Source: Akkermansia massiliensis
GTDB lineage: Bacteria; Verrucomicrobiota; Verrucomicrobiia; Verrucomicrobiales; Akkermansiaceae
Reading direction: 5' to 3'
DNA length: 64,000 bases
Assembly (NCBI RefSeq): GCF_023516715.1
Contig: NZ_JAMGSI010000003.1
Location: forward strand, 62,001-126,000
The notes under the pieces were generated by a model that was not told the DNA's origin, searched no databases, and saw only the letters and a list, made by a program, of their open reading frames with translations. The translations under genes were made by a program, and so were the position numbers. Positions 47,129 to 56,088 of this stretch are shown here, piece by piece (the first letter of the stretch is position 1; each line of letters begins with the position of its first letter).

Positions 47129-47332
47129 TTACGCTTCCCCGGTTTCACCCTTGATGGTAAGGGCGCGGGCAAGGTCCTTGCGGACGGTGCGGATTCTCTG
47201 GTTGTTTTCCAGCTGGCCGGTGGCCTGCTGGAGACGGAGATTGAAGAGTTCTTCACGAAGGCTGCGCACCAGAGCGGAAAGCTCTTTGGCGGACATAGCA
47301 CGAAGTTCTTTGGGGGAATTCTTATCAGACAT
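47129..47332 (-). CDS. rpmC: 50S ribosomal protein L29
   Basis: 67 aa. RAMSAKELSALVRSLREELF and QLENNQRIRTVRKDLARAL are the uL29 helices; the protein lies at the peptide exit. Standard position between rplP and rpsQ. Confidence 0.98.
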   Translation of the reverse strand: MSDKNSPKELRAMSAKELSALVRSLREELFNLRLQQATGQLENNQRIRTVRKDLARALTIKGETGEA

Positions 47333-47346
47333 GGTGATGAGTAGCT

Positions 47347-47769
47347 TTAGTGTTGAACGCCTTGACGATAGACGAAGCGGGTCGGCACGCCCAGCTTGTT
47401 GGAAGCCAGACGAAGAGCTTCGCGGGCCTGGGATTCGGTCACGCCGCCTACTTCAAACAGAATGTTGCCGGGACGGACAACGGCCACCCAGCCTTCCACG
47501 GCGCCCTTGCCCTTACCCATACGAGTATCCGGGGGACGGGACGTAAAGGACTTCTGCGGGAAAATGCGGATGAACACCTTACCTTTACGTTTCAGGTAAC
47601 GGTTGATCGCAATACGGCAGGCTTCAATCTGGTTGTTGGTGATCCAACCGCGGTCGAGCACCTGAAGGCCGAAGTCACCAAAGGCAACATAGGTACCGCT
47701 GGTGGCATTGCCGGAACGGCTGCCGCGGTGCATCTTGCGGTGCTTCACTCTTTTGGGCATTAAAGGCAT
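47347..47769 (-). CDS. rplP: 50S ribosomal protein L16
   Basis: 140 aa. [12 protein letters not shown] start and the uL16 signature [22 protein letters not shown] (seen in parts) with [23 protein letters not shown] lies 8 nt before the ATG at 47769, which supports this start over ATG 47760. Confidence 0.98.
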   Translation of the reverse strand: MPLMPKRVKHRKMHRGSRSGNATSGTYVAFGDFGLQVLDRGWITNNQIEACRIAINRYLKRKGKVFIRIFPQKSFTSRPPDTRMGKGKGAVEGWVAVVRPGNILFEVGGVTESQAREALRLASNKLGVPTRFVYRQGVQH

Positions 47770-47820
47770 ATCTTATTCCTCCTTGTGTTAAGTGTGATGA
47801 ACAATGTGATGGCGGCTTTC

Positions 47821-48510
47821 TTAGGCACGCGGACGACGGGGACCGCGGGGGCCGGACGGGCGTGAGGTCTGCTGGGAGACGACTTCATCGCGCTTGTTGA
47901 CCCAGCACTTCACGCCGATGATGCCGTACAGGGTGCGGGCTTCGGCGAAACCGTAGTCAATCGGGGTGCGGAGCGTCTGCAACGGCACTTTGCCTTCGCG
48001 GTACCATTCGGCACGGGCGATATCGGCGCCGCCGAGACGGCCGGCGCAGCGGATGCGGATGCCGTCGGCGCCACGTTCCATGGCTACCTGCACGGCGCGC
48101 TTCATGGCGCGGCGGAAGGAAACGCGGCGTTCCAGCTGGACGGCCACGTTTTCAGCGATGAGCTGGGCGTCCGTTTCAGGAGAACGGATTTCCACGATGT
48201 CAATGTTGACCTGGGTGGAAGCGCCGCACAGGCCCTGGAGGTACTGGCGGATCTTTTCAATTTCTTCACCCTTGCGGCCGATGACAAGACCCGGACGGGC
48301 GGTGTGGACGGTAATGCGGACGCTGTTCCAGGCACGTTCAATCACGATGCTGGAGACGGCGGCGGACATCAACTGTTCCTTGATGTACTTGCGCATCACC
48401 AAGTCTTCATGCAGCTTGGTGGCGTAATCCTGGCCCGTGGCGTACCACTTGGAACGCCAGTCCTTGTTGACGGCGAGGCGGAACCCGATTGGATTTACTT
48501 TCTGACCCAT
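47821..48510 (-). CDS. rpsC: 30S ribosomal protein S3
   Basis: 229 aa. [20 protein letters not shown] start, KH-domain [18 protein letters not shown] and the C-terminal [20 protein letters not shown] signature of uS3. It is part of the mRNA entry site. Confidence 0.98.
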   Translation of the reverse strand: MGQKVNPIGFRLAVNKDWRSKWYATGQDYATKLHEDLVMRKYIKEQLMSAAVSSIVIERAWNSVRITVHTARPGLVIGRKGEEIEKIRQYLQGLCGASTQVNIDIVEIRSPETDAQLIAENVAVQLERRVSFRRAMKRAVQVAMERGADGIRIRCAGRLGGADIARAEWYREGKVPLQTLRTPIDYGFAEARTLYGIIGVKCWVNKRDEVVSQQTSRPSGPRGPRRPRA

Positions 48511-48549
48511 GATATTAGTTCAGCTATATGTGTGTTAGATTGGAATGAC

Positions 48550-48900
48550 TTAGCCTTCTTGATCGGCCAGTACGACGGTGATATGGGATGTGCGCTTGCG
48601 GATCATGTTGGCGGATCCACGGGCGCGGGGCATCGTGCGGCGCATCGTGGGGCGCATCGTGGGGCCTTCATCGACCATGACGGACTTGACCACCAGCGTG
48701 TCAACGGACAGTTCCGCATTATTCTCGGCGTTGGCCAAGGCGGACTTGAGCGTCTTATTCAGCAGGTAGGCACCCTTCTTGGGGGTGTAGGACAGGATGT
48801 CGGTCGCCTGGGAGACGGACAAGCCTTGAATTTCTTGAGCAATATCGCGCATCTTCTTGGCAGAGATGCGGGCGTATTTGTAAACAGCTTTCACTTCCAT
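48550..48900 (-). CDS. rplV: 50S ribosomal protein L22
   Basis: 116 aa. KYARISAKKMRDIAQEIQGL start and TPKKGAYLLNKTLKSALANA; the exit-tunnel hairpin lies around EGPTMRPTMRRTMPRARGSA, with the usual Arg-rich uL22 tip. It follows the inserted coiled-coil gene by 39 nt rather than rpsS directly. Confidence 0.98.
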   Translation of the reverse strand: MEVKAVYKYARISAKKMRDIAQEIQGLSVSQATDILSYTPKKGAYLLNKTLKSALANAENNAELSVDTLVVKSVMVDEGPTMRPTMRRTMPRARGSANMIRKRTSHITVVLADQEG

Positions 48901-48939
48901 GGGTTTTTCCTCGTAGTGCAGGTTATTGATGAAGATGAT

Positions 48940-49650
48940 TTAGTCGTTGGTTTTTACTGAGGCAGAATCTCCGACGCGCACCGGCTCGGCGGGCGCCGCA
49001 AGTTTCTGAACAAGCGCGCCACATACTTCCTTGCGGACGTCCGTGACTACGGCTTCTCCGATGGTTTGCGCTCCCCGGGTCACCTGTACGGGCATCCCGA
49101 CTTGCATCCCTGCCGTTCTGCCGGCGTTCAGCACCACTACTCCGGATTCGGAGTCAATGCTGAGCACCTTGGCTTCCGCCAGGGTTCCCGCGCCATCTCG
49201 CACGGGCTGTTGCCTGTATCCCAGAACGGACTCCAGCAGGCGCAGGGAGCTTTCCACTGCCGTCCTTGCATTTGCGTCCTCGGATATGGCTTGTTTCATG
49301 TAGGCGAGGATGGCTCCGGAGAGCTTGACGGACGCCTGCTCCAGCCGCTGAATGCGGTCATTGGAGGCTTCGATGTCTGCCACCGCCTGAATCAGGCGTT
49401 CCTCACTATTACCTAGCGCTGCGCCTCCCAAAGCTTCCAGCCGGGTACGGATGTCCACCAGCTGGGCGGCCGCCTTGTCGGCGTCGCTGCGGGCCTGGAC
49501 ATAGGATGCCTTGAGGGCCGCATTCTGCTTTTCGAGACGCTCGATTCTGCGCGTCAGTGCCGCCGTATCCTCTTCCGCTCCCTGCAGTATCCCGCCCAGC
49601 CCTACAAGGGTGGTAAGGGAATAGGCAAGGATGGAAGAAGAGTTCGACAT
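48940..49650 (-). CDS. Coiled-coil envelope-like protein inserted between rpsS and rplV
   Basis: 236 aa, not a ribosomal protein. The N-terminus has a hydrophobic segment (about 7-24, LAYSLTTLVGLGGILQGA) like a signal peptide or anchor. A heptad-rich coiled coil follows (about 27-75, RRIERLEKQNAALKASYVQA) with a second helical part to about 140. The C-terminal 75 residues form a beta domain (VLSIDSESGVVVLNAGRTAG, MQVGMPVQV, IGEAVVTDVRKEVCGALV, VRVGDSASV) that resembles the MreC/FlgT-like barrel pattern in which N-x-G-x-x-x-G-x-x-x-G-x-x-x-x-V recurs. It starts 20 nt after rpsS and ends 39 nt before rplV, on the same strand, so it must be co-transcribed with ribosomal genes. The role is unknown; a link between cell-envelope growth and ribosome output is only speculation. 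Confidence 0.75.
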   Translation of the reverse strand: MSNSSSILAYSLTTLVGLGGILQGAEEDTAALTRRIERLEKQNAALKASYVQARSDADKAAAQLVDIRTRLEALGGAALGNSEERLIQAVADIEASNDRIQRLEQASVKLSGAILAYMKQAISEDANARTAVESSLRLLESVLGYRQQPVRDGAGTLAEAKVLSIDSESGVVVLNAGRTAGMQVGMPVQVTRGAQTIGEAVVTDVRKEVCGALVQKLAAPAEPVRVGDSASVKTND

Positions 49651-49670
49651 GTTGATTGTTAACTTACTGA

Positions 49671-49940
49671 TTACTTCTTACCGATACCGCCGTGCTGTTT
49701 GAAGACACGAGTCGGGGCAAATTCACCAAGCTTGTGGCCTACCATGTTTTCCGTGACGTACACCGTGGCAAAGTTCTTGCCGGCGTGCACCAGGAAGGTC
49801 AGACCGACGAAGTCAGGCGTAATCATGGATGCGCGGCTCCAGGTCTTGATCGGCTTGCGGTCACCGGTTTCAAGCTGAGCGTCGATCTTGGCGAGAAGCT
49901 TTTGACTGACAAAAGGGCCTTTTTTGAGAGAACGTCCCAT
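49671..49940 (-). CDS. rpsS: 30S ribosomal protein S19
   Basis: 89 aa. [20 protein letters not shown] start and [19 protein letters not shown] are uS19 hallmarks. It is followed by a non-ribosomal gene instead of rplV. Confidence 0.98.
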   Translation of the reverse strand: MGRSLKKGPFVSQKLLAKIDAQLETGDRKPIKTWSRASMITPDFVGLTFLVHAGKNFATVYVTENMVGHKLGEFAPTRVFKQHGGIGKK

Positions 49941-49975
49941 GTTATATGATCCTAGTTAAAGTTATTGTGTATTGG

Positions 49976-50812
49976 TTACTTGGCGTTGCGGCGCTGTACG
50001 ATGACGGAGTCGCTGGGCTTGCGGAGACGGCGGGTCTTCTGGCCCTTGACGTGGCCCCACGGAGACTTGAGGTGCTGACGACCACCGCCGGACTTGGACT
50101 TGCCTTCACCACCACCGTTCGGGTGGTCGACGGGGTTCATCGTCATACCGCGCACGGTGGGACGAACGCCCATCCAGCGGGTGCGGCCGGCCTTGCCGGA
50201 CATTTCGTTCATGTGCTGGGTATTGCCAACCTGACCGATGGTGCAGTAGCAATCCTCATTGAAACGGCGGATTTCGCCGGAGGGCATCTTGATCAGCGCA
50301 TAGCCTGCTTCACGGTTGGAAACAATGGCCTGCTGGCCGGCTGCACGGGCAACCTTGCCGCCGGAACCCGGACGGATTTCAATGTTGTGAACGGAGGTAC
50401 CCAGGGGAACGTTCTTCAGGGGCATCGCATTGCCGACCTTGGGAGCAACCTTCTGGCCGCTTTCCACCTTCATGCCCACCTGGAGGCCCGTAGGAGCCAG
50501 GATGTAGGACTTTTCACCGTCCTTGTATTCGATCAAGGCGATGCGGCAGGTGCGGTTGGGATCGTATTCGATGGTAAGCACGGTGGCGGGCACGTCAAAC
50601 TTGTTGCGCTTGAAGTCCACCAGGCGATACTTGCGCTTGTGGCCACCGCCGATGTGGCGGGTGGTGATGCGGCCGTTGTTATTGCGGCCACCGGATTTCT
50701 TGAGGGGTCTGCAGAGACTCTTTTCCGGGGTAGAGGTAGTGATTTCGTCAAAGGACGGCCACACCTTGTAGCGGTTAGAGGGAGTAACTGGCTTGAATGA
50801 CTTGAGGGACAT
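49976..50812 (-). CDS. rplB: 50S ribosomal protein L2
   Basis: 278 aa. [20 protein letters not shown] start, [20 protein letters not shown] and the C-terminal [40 protein letters not shown] with the conserved His near the peptidyl-transferase centre. Confidence 0.98.
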   Translation of the reverse strand: MSLKSFKPVTPSNRYKVWPSFDEITTSTPEKSLCRPLKKSGGRNNNGRITTRHIGGGHKRKYRLVDFKRNKFDVPATVLTIEYDPNRTCRIALIEYKDGEKSYILAPTGLQVGMKVESGQKVAPKVGNAMPLKNVPLGTSVHNIEIRPGSGGKVARAAGQQAIVSNREAGYALIKMPSGEIRRFNEDCYCTIGQVGNTQHMNEMSGKAGRTRWMGVRPTVRGMTMNPVDHPNGGGEGKSKSGGGRQHLKSPWGHVKGQKTRRLRKPSDSVIVQRRNAK

Positions 50813-50839
50813 GATAGCTTTCCTTCCTAGTAGGGGGCT

Positions 50840-51124
50840 TTAAACGAGGTCAAGGGTTTCACCGTTGGCAAGCTTGATGTAAGCTTTTTTCCAATGAGCG
50901 GTGCGACCTGCATCAGCACGGCGCTGACGCTTGAGCTTGCCGTCATAGTTGGCGGTGCGCACGGAAGCGACCTTCTTGCCGAAAGCGACTTCGACAGCCT
51001 TTTTGATTTCGATTTTGTTGGCGTCGCGGTCAACTTCAAGGACCAGCTCGCCAGTGGTTTCCTGGAGCATGGTGGCCTTTTCGCTGATGCGCACCTTCTT
51101 GATGACTTGGTAAATGTCTTTCAT
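50840..51124 (-). CDS. rplW: 50S ribosomal protein L23
   Basis: 94 aa. IYQVIKKVRISEKATMLQE start, VDRDANKIEIKKAVEVAFG and RTAHWKKAYIKLANGETLDL are uL23 motifs. It sits at the exit tunnel as a chaperone dock. 6 nt after rplD. Confidence 0.97.
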   Translation of the reverse strand: MKDIYQVIKKVRISEKATMLQETTGELVLEVDRDANKIEIKKAVEVAFGKKVASVRTANYDGKLKRQRRADAGRTAHWKKAYIKLANGETLDLV

Positions 51125-51130
51125 GGCTTC

Positions 51131-51739
51131 TTAAGCAGTACGGCTGGCGAGGGTTTCTAAAGCGTTGTCAACGAGGATCACTGCATCAGCGTTCATGAGC
51201 TGTTCAATGTTCACTTCTGCGGCGGTCATCAGGAGAACTTCCTGAACGTTGCGGCCGGCAAGATAGGTGGAATCGTCAAAGGAGGCGGCTACGATGAGCA
51301 CCTTCCTGGCGTCCGTCAGATCCTTGACGGCCTTGATGAAGGACTTGGTCTTGCCGTCAGCGACAGAGAATTCGGCAACGGTGCTGACCTTGGAAGCGGC
51401 GATCAGATCGCCCAGCACGCGGCGCAGGGCCAGGCGGCGGGTGCTCTTGTTCACCTTCTTGGTGTAGTCGCAGGGGCGGGGACCGAAGACCACGCCGCCG
51501 CCCACAAAGATGGGAGCGCGCTTGTCGCCGTGACGGGCATTACCGGTGCCCTTCTGGCGGAAGATCTTCTTGTTGTTGCCGCTGACTTCAGCACGGGTCT
51601 TGGAGTTGGCGGAACCGGTGCGGCGGTTCGCCTGGTAGGCCACGATGAGGTCATGCACGGCCTGGGAGCCCTTGTCACTGCCTACAAGCTGGATGTTGGC
51701 GGCAGCGGCGGCTTCTAATGTAAAGGTATTTGCGGACAT
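51131..51739 (-). CDS. rplD: 50S ribosomal protein L4
   Basis: 202 aa. The basic tunnel loop (RRTGSANSKTRAEVSGNNKK, FRQKGTGNARHGDKRAPIFV) and KVNKSTRRLALRRVLGDLI are diagnostic of uL4. In Proteobacteria L4 autoregulates the S10 operon; no such leader is identified here. Confidence 0.98.
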   Translation of the reverse strand: MSANTFTLEAAAAANIQLVGSDKGSQAVHDLIVAYQANRRTGSANSKTRAEVSGNNKKIFRQKGTGNARHGDKRAPIFVGGGVVFGPRPCDYTKKVNKSTRRLALRRVLGDLIAASKVSTVAEFSVADGKTKSFIKAVKDLTDARKVLIVAASFDDSTYLAGRNVQEVLLMTAAEVNIEQLMNADAVILVDNALETLASRTA

Positions 51740-51780
51740 AGATAGGTTTTCCTATAATCAATGTGAGGTTAACTAAAGCC

Positions 51781-52416
51781 TTACTTCTTCTTGGCGGGGC
51801 GGATCACGAGGTAGGAACCGCGTGCACCGGGAACGGCGCCGGAGATAAGAATGACGTTGTCTTCCGGACGTACGGCCACAACCTTCAGGTTCTGTACCGT
51901 GCGCTTGGCATTGCCCATCTGTCCGGGCATCTTCTGGTTCTTCCAGACGCGGCCGGGGGTGGAACAGCCACCCACACCACCGGTACGGCGGTGCATCATG
52001 GAACCGTGGGCGGCGGGAGAGCCGTGGAAGTTGTGGCGGCGCATCGCGCCCTGGAAGCCCTTCCCCTTGGAAGTGCCGATCACGTCAACCCACTGGCCGG
52101 CGGAAAAGAGGTCCACGCCGGGATCTTCAGCACCTTCAGCAGGCAGTTCGGAAGCTTCCACGCGGAATTCCTTGAGGAGCTTGGTGGGCTGGATGCCCAG
52201 TTTCTTGAAGTGGCCGGCCTGAGGCTTGGCCACGCGGCTTTCCTTCTGCGCATCAAAGGCAACCTGAATGGCGTTGTAGCCATCCTTGTCTTCCGTTTTG
52301 ATCTGGGCGAAGGTGTTGCCCTTTACGTCAATGACGGTCACGGGCACCATAGCGCCGGATTCCTGGTCAAACAGACGGGTCATACCGACCTTTTTTCCGA
52401 TAAGTCCTAGAGCCAT
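51781..52416 (-). CDS. rplC: 50S ribosomal protein L3
   Basis: 211 aa. ALGLIGKKVGMTRLFDQES start, the GTSKGKGFQGAMRRHNFHGS segment with the Gln that is often methylated, and MPGQMGNAKRTVQNLKVVAV. Standard uL3. Confidence 0.98.
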   Translation of the reverse strand: MALGLIGKKVGMTRLFDQESGAMVPVTVIDVKGNTFAQIKTEDKDGYNAIQVAFDAQKESRVAKPQAGHFKKLGIQPTKLLKEFRVEASELPAEGAEDPGVDLFSAGQWVDVIGTSKGKGFQGAMRRHNFHGSPAAHGSMMHRRTGGVGGCSTPGRVWKNQKMPGQMGNAKRTVQNLKVVAVRPEDNVILISGAVPGARGSYLVIRPAKKK

Positions 52417-52461
52417 TGTAGTGTGTCTTTCTGTTTTTTAATTACTTATCCGGGTACCAAA

Positions 52462-52770
52462 CTAGATGCGGATCGTGATGTCCACACCGGCCGGGAGATT
52501 GAGCTTCTTGAGCTCATCAATCGTGCGGGCGGTCGGGTCGACGATGTCGAGCAGGCGCTTGTGGGTGCGGATTTCAAATTGTTCAGCCGACTTCTTGTTG
52601 ACGTGAACGGAACGGTTCACGGAGAATTTTTCAATGCGGGTCGGCAACGGGATCGGGCCGTGAACTTTGGCTCCGGTGCGCTTGGCGGTTTCAACGATCT
52701 CCTGGGAGGAGCGGTCGATGGCGCGGGAGTCAAATGCGCGGAGTCGAATGCGGATTTTTGGACTTTGCAT
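52462..52770 (-). CDS. rpsJ: 30S ribosomal protein S10
   Basis: 102 aa. [20 protein letters not shown] start and [35 protein letters not shown] are uS10. It comes 38 nt after fusA with no tuf gene between, joining str and S10 clusters. Confidence 0.98.
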   Translation of the reverse strand: MQSPKIRIRLRAFDSRAIDRSSQEIVETAKRTGAKVHGPIPLPTRIEKFSVNRSVHVNKKSAEQFEIRTHKRLLDIVDPTARTIDELKKLNLPAGVDITIRI

Positions 52771-52807
52771 GGACGTGCGGTCTATTGGTTATACTTCAAA
52801 GGTTTGT

Positions 52808-54955
52808 TTATTTAGCCTTCTCGGTGACGATCTGGTCAACGAGGTTCTGAGGCACCTGTTCAAAGTGGGAGGGCTCCATGGAGTAGGAGGCGCGGCCACT
52901 GGAAAGGGTACGGATGGCGGTGGAATAACCGAACATTTCGGACAAGGGAACCATGGCCTTCAGGATGCAGGCGTTGGCCTTGTTTTCCATGTTGCTGATC
53001 TGACCGCGGCGGCGGTTCAGGTCACCCATGATGTCGCCCTGGTAGTCGGTCGGCGTGGAAGCTTCAACGGACATGATGGGTTCCAGCATGATGGGCTTGG
53101 CCTTCTTGAAGGCGTCCTTCATGGCGAAGATGGCGGCCATCTTGAATGCGTTTTCGTTGGAGTCCACTTCGTGGTAGGAACCGTCCACCACTTCAACGTG
53201 CACGTCCACCACCGGATAACCGGCGATAACGCCCGTGGTCATGGCTTCATTGAGGCCGGCATAGACGGCGTTCATGTATTCCTTCGGAATGGCGCCGCCC
53301 ACGATCTTGTTTTCGATGGTGAGGCCCTTGCCGCGTTCGTTCGGCTTCACGTCAATCACCACGTGGCCGTACTGGCCGCGGCCGCCGGACTGCTTGACCA
53401 GCTTGCCGTCGCCATGGGCGGGGGCAGTGATGGTTTCGCGGTAGGCGATCTGGGGCTTGCCGATGTCGGCTTCCACCTTGAATTCGCGCATCAGGCGGTC
53501 AATGATGATTTCCAGGTGAAGTTCACCCATGCCGGAGATCAGGGTTTGTCCGGTTTCTTCGTCGGTCTTCACGCGGAAGGTCGGGTCTTCTTCAGACAGG
53601 CGGCCCAGAGCGTTGGACATTTTTTCCTGGTCGGCCTTGGTCTTGGGTTCCACGGCCATGGAAATAACGGTTTCCGGGAAGGTAGGGGGTTCCAGGCAGA
53701 CATCGTTGTCCGGGCTGGTGATGGTGTCGCCCGTGGTCACGTTGCGCAGGCCCACGATGGCGGCGATGTCGCCGGAGTATACGGCGTCAATGTCCGTGTG
53801 CTGGTCAGCCTGGATCTGGATGATGCGGCCCACGCGTTCCGTCTTGCGGGTGCGGGGGTTGTACACGGTGTCACCCTTCTTGAGGACGCCGGCGTACACG
53901 CGGATGAACACCAGCTTGCCGACGAACTTGTCAGCCCAGAGCTTGAATGCCAGAACCATGGGCTTGGCGTCGTCCGTAGCGGTAATCTTGAAGGTTTCTT
54001 CCGCATCCAGCGTGCTTTCAGCGTGGGCGGGAACGGTTTCCACCGGAGAGGGGAGGTAATCCACCACGGCGTCAAGCAGGAACTGGACGCCCTTGTTCTT
54101 GAAGGCGGAACCACCGGCAACAGGGATGAACTTGTTGGTGATGGTGGCGCGGCGGATGGCTTCCTTGAGTTCCTTGGGGGTGAAGGGTTCTTCCATGAGA
54201 ACCTTTTCAGCAAGTTCGTCGTCCACGTCGGCCACGCGGCTCACCAGTTCATGGTAGGCCAGTTCGGCTTCTTCCTTGAGTTCAGCGGGGATTTCCTCAA
54301 CCGTGTAGGTGGAGCCCAGACGGTCGTTGTCGGCATACATGACAGCCTTCTGGTTCACCACGTCAATCTGGCCGCGGAGCTGGTCTTCAGCGCCGATGGG
54401 GATCAGAATGGCGGCGGCGTTCGCACCCAGCTTGTTGTGGATGTCGTCCAGCACGTTGTTGAAGTTGGCGCCGGTACGGTCCATCTTGTTCACGAAGCAC
54501 ATGCGGGGAACGCTGTACTTGGTGGCCTGGCGCCATACGGTTTCCGTCTGGGGCTGCACGCCGGCCACACCGCAGAATACCACGATGGCGCCGTCAAGCA
54601 CGCGGAGGGAACGTTCCACTTCAGCGGTGAAGTCAACGTGCCCGGGGGTGTCAATAATGTTCAGCTGGAAGTTTTCGCCTTCGAACATTTTGCTGATACC
54701 TTCATTTTTCACCTGCTTCCAGTTGGTGGTAACGGCAGCGGAGGTAATGGTGATACCGCGTTCGCGTTCCTGCTCCATCCAGTCGGTAGTGGTGGAACCG
54801 TCGTGGGTTTCACCGATCTTGTGAATCATGCCGGTGTAGAAAAGAATACGCTCGGACAAAGTAGTTTTGCCGGCGTCAATGTGAGCGGAGATACCGATGT
54901 TGCGGTAGCGCTCAAGGGGAGCCTTGCGATTGGGATTGTTTACGTGATCGGACAT
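52808..54955 (-). CDS. fusA: Elongation factor G
   Basis: 715 aa. GTPase motifs: AHIDAGKTTLSER (P-loop), DTPGHVDFTAEVERSLRVLD and NKMDRTGANF; domain IV has GGRGQYGHVVIDVKP and domain V GSYHEVDSNENAF. It translocates tRNA-mRNA. The frame is intact and of normal length, so this is a main EF-G. Confidence 0.98.
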   Translation of the reverse strand: MSDHVNNPNRKAPLERYRNIGISAHIDAGKTTLSERILFYTGMIHKIGETHDGSTTTDWMEQERERGITITSAAVTTNWKQVKNEGISKMFEGENFQLNIIDTPGHVDFTAEVERSLRVLDGAIVVFCGVAGVQPQTETVWRQATKYSVPRMCFVNKMDRTGANFNNVLDDIHNKLGANAAAILIPIGAEDQLRGQIDVVNQKAVMYADNDRLGSTYTVEEIPAELKEEAELAYHELVSRVADVDDELAEKVLMEEPFTPKELKEAIRRATITNKFIPVAGGSAFKNKGVQFLLDAVVDYLPSPVETVPAHAESTLDAEETFKITATDDAKPMVLAFKLWADKFVGKLVFIRVYAGVLKKGDTVYNPRTRKTERVGRIIQIQADQHTDIDAVYSGDIAAIVGLRNVTTGDTITSPDNDVCLEPPTFPETVISMAVEPKTKADQEKMSNALGRLSEEDPTFRVKTDEETGQTLISGMGELHLEIIIDRLMREFKVEADIGKPQIAYRETITAPAHGDGKLVKQSGGRGQYGHVVIDVKPNERGKGLTIENKIVGGAIPKEYMNAVYAGLNEAMTTGVIAGYPVVDVHVEVVDGSYHEVDSNENAFKMAAIFAMKDAFKKAKPIMLEPIMSVEASTPTDYQGDIMGDLNRRRGQISNMENKANACILKAMVPLSEMFGYSTAIRTLSSGRASYSMEPSHFEQVPQNLVDQIVTEKAK

Positions 54956-55018
54956 AGTGTCTGGAAAGTATCTGTAATGATCGAAAGTGAATGGTTCGGC
55001 TGACAGTCGCTGAAGGGA

Positions 55019-55492
55019 TTACCAGCGGAAGTGGGCAAAGGCGCGGTTGGCCTGGGCCATCTTGTGAACGTCGTCGCGCTTGCGGACGGAGGAACCCTGG
55101 TTGTTGGCGGCTTCCTTGATTTCGTTGGCAAGAGCCTTGTGCATCGGCACGCCCTTGCGGTTGCGGGCGTAGTTCACAATCCAGCGCATGGCCAGGGATT
55201 CGGAACGGGCCGGGTCCACTTCCAGAGGCACCTGGTAGGTGGCGCCACCTACGCGGCGGCTCTTCACTTCCACACGGGGCTTGGCATTTTCAATGGCGCG
55301 GGTGATCACTTCCAGGGGATCAATGCTGTCCGTGCCTTCGTTAGCCATGTCGATGGCGGCATAAACAATGCGTTCCGCAAGGGAGCGCTTGCCATCCAGC
55401 ATAACCTTGCTGATCAGTTTGCCAACAAGAGCGCTGTCGTAACGGGGGTCACGACGTTCGATTTTTCTATAGACGCGTTTACGGCGGGCCAT
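55019..55492 (-). CDS. rpsG: 30S ribosomal protein S7
   Basis: 157 aa. ARRKRVYRKIERRDPRYDSA start, LIYKVMLDGKR-type segment (LISKVMLDGKRSLAERIVYA), PRVEVKSRRVGGATYQVPLE and RWIVNYARNRKGVPMHKAL. It organises the 3' major domain of 16S. Confidence 0.98.
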   Translation of the reverse strand: MARRKRVYRKIERRDPRYDSALVGKLISKVMLDGKRSLAERIVYAAIDMANEGTDSIDPLEVITRAIENAKPRVEVKSRRVGGATYQVPLEVDPARSESLAMRWIVNYARNRKGVPMHKALANEIKEAANNQGSSVRKRDDVHKMAQANRAFAHFRW

Positions 55493-55519
55493 AATATATA
55501 GTAGGTAAGATGTTAATGT

Positions 55520-55903
55520 TTACTTGGCGGCAACCTTCGGGCGCTTGGCGCCATACTTGGAGCGGCCCTGGCGGCGCTTGTCAACACCGAGGCAGTCAAG
55601 AGCCCCGCGGACGATATGGTAGCGAACACCCGGCAAGTCCTTCACACGACCGCCGCGAACGAGCACGATAGAGTGTTCCTGGAGGTTGTGACCTTCACCG
55701 CCGATGTAGGCGATCACTTCTTCACCATTGGTAAGACGGACTTTAGCCACTTTACGAAGAGCCGAGTTCGGCTTCTTGGGCGTACGGGTCATTACCTGGA
55801 GACAAACACCGCGGCGTTGCGGGCAGCTATGAAGAGCGCGTGACTTGGACTTCTCTTCCGGAGTAATACGTCCCTTGCGGACGAGCTGATTAATGGTCGG
55901 CAT
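55520..55903 (-). CDS. rpsL: 30S ribosomal protein S12
   Basis: 127 aa. [12 protein letters not shown] start, [20 protein letters not shown] with the wild-type Lys in TPKKPNS, where changes give streptomycin resistance, and [20 protein letters not shown]. First gene of the ribosomal superoperon; AGGAAA lies just before the ATG. Confidence 0.98.
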   Translation of the reverse strand: MPTINQLVRKGRITPEEKSKSRALHSCPQRRGVCLQVMTRTPKKPNSALRKVAKVRLTNGEEVIAYIGGEGHNLQEHSIVLVRGGRVKDLPGVRYHIVRGALDCLGVDKRRQGRSKYGAKRPKVAAK

Positions 55904-56023
55904 GTTTTCCTGCTTTGGTTGTGGTTCGTCGGTCTGGTCCGATATTCAAGGCGAACATCCCTTTCAGTAAGCAGGAAGCGCGCCTTTTTTCCGGAGGCAA
56001 ACCCGATAGAAAACGTATTTCTT

Positions 56024-56037
56024 GCGCCTTTCGGCGC
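56024..56037 (-). other. GNRA-type hairpin in the rpsL leader
   Basis: GCGCC-GAAA-GGCGC in the minus-strand transcript, about 120 nt before the rpsL start. Possibly regulatory or a stabilising leader hairpin. Confidence 0.4.
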
Positions 56038-56051
56038 GTTTGGGGACGGCC

Positions 56052-56079
56052 AATATAACGTGATTTTATATCATGACAA
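56052..56079 (-). promoter_or_regulatory. Promoter of the ribosomal superoperon
   Basis: On the minus strand: TTGTCA (56074-56079), a 16-bp spacer, TATATT (56052-56057). It leaves a leader of about 140 nt before rpsL, unlike most promoters in this window. Confidence 0.65.
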
Positions 56080-56088
56080 GTCTTTTAT

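Noticed and set aside
52667-55003. 778-aa plus-strand frame
   Set aside because: Antisense shadow of fusA.
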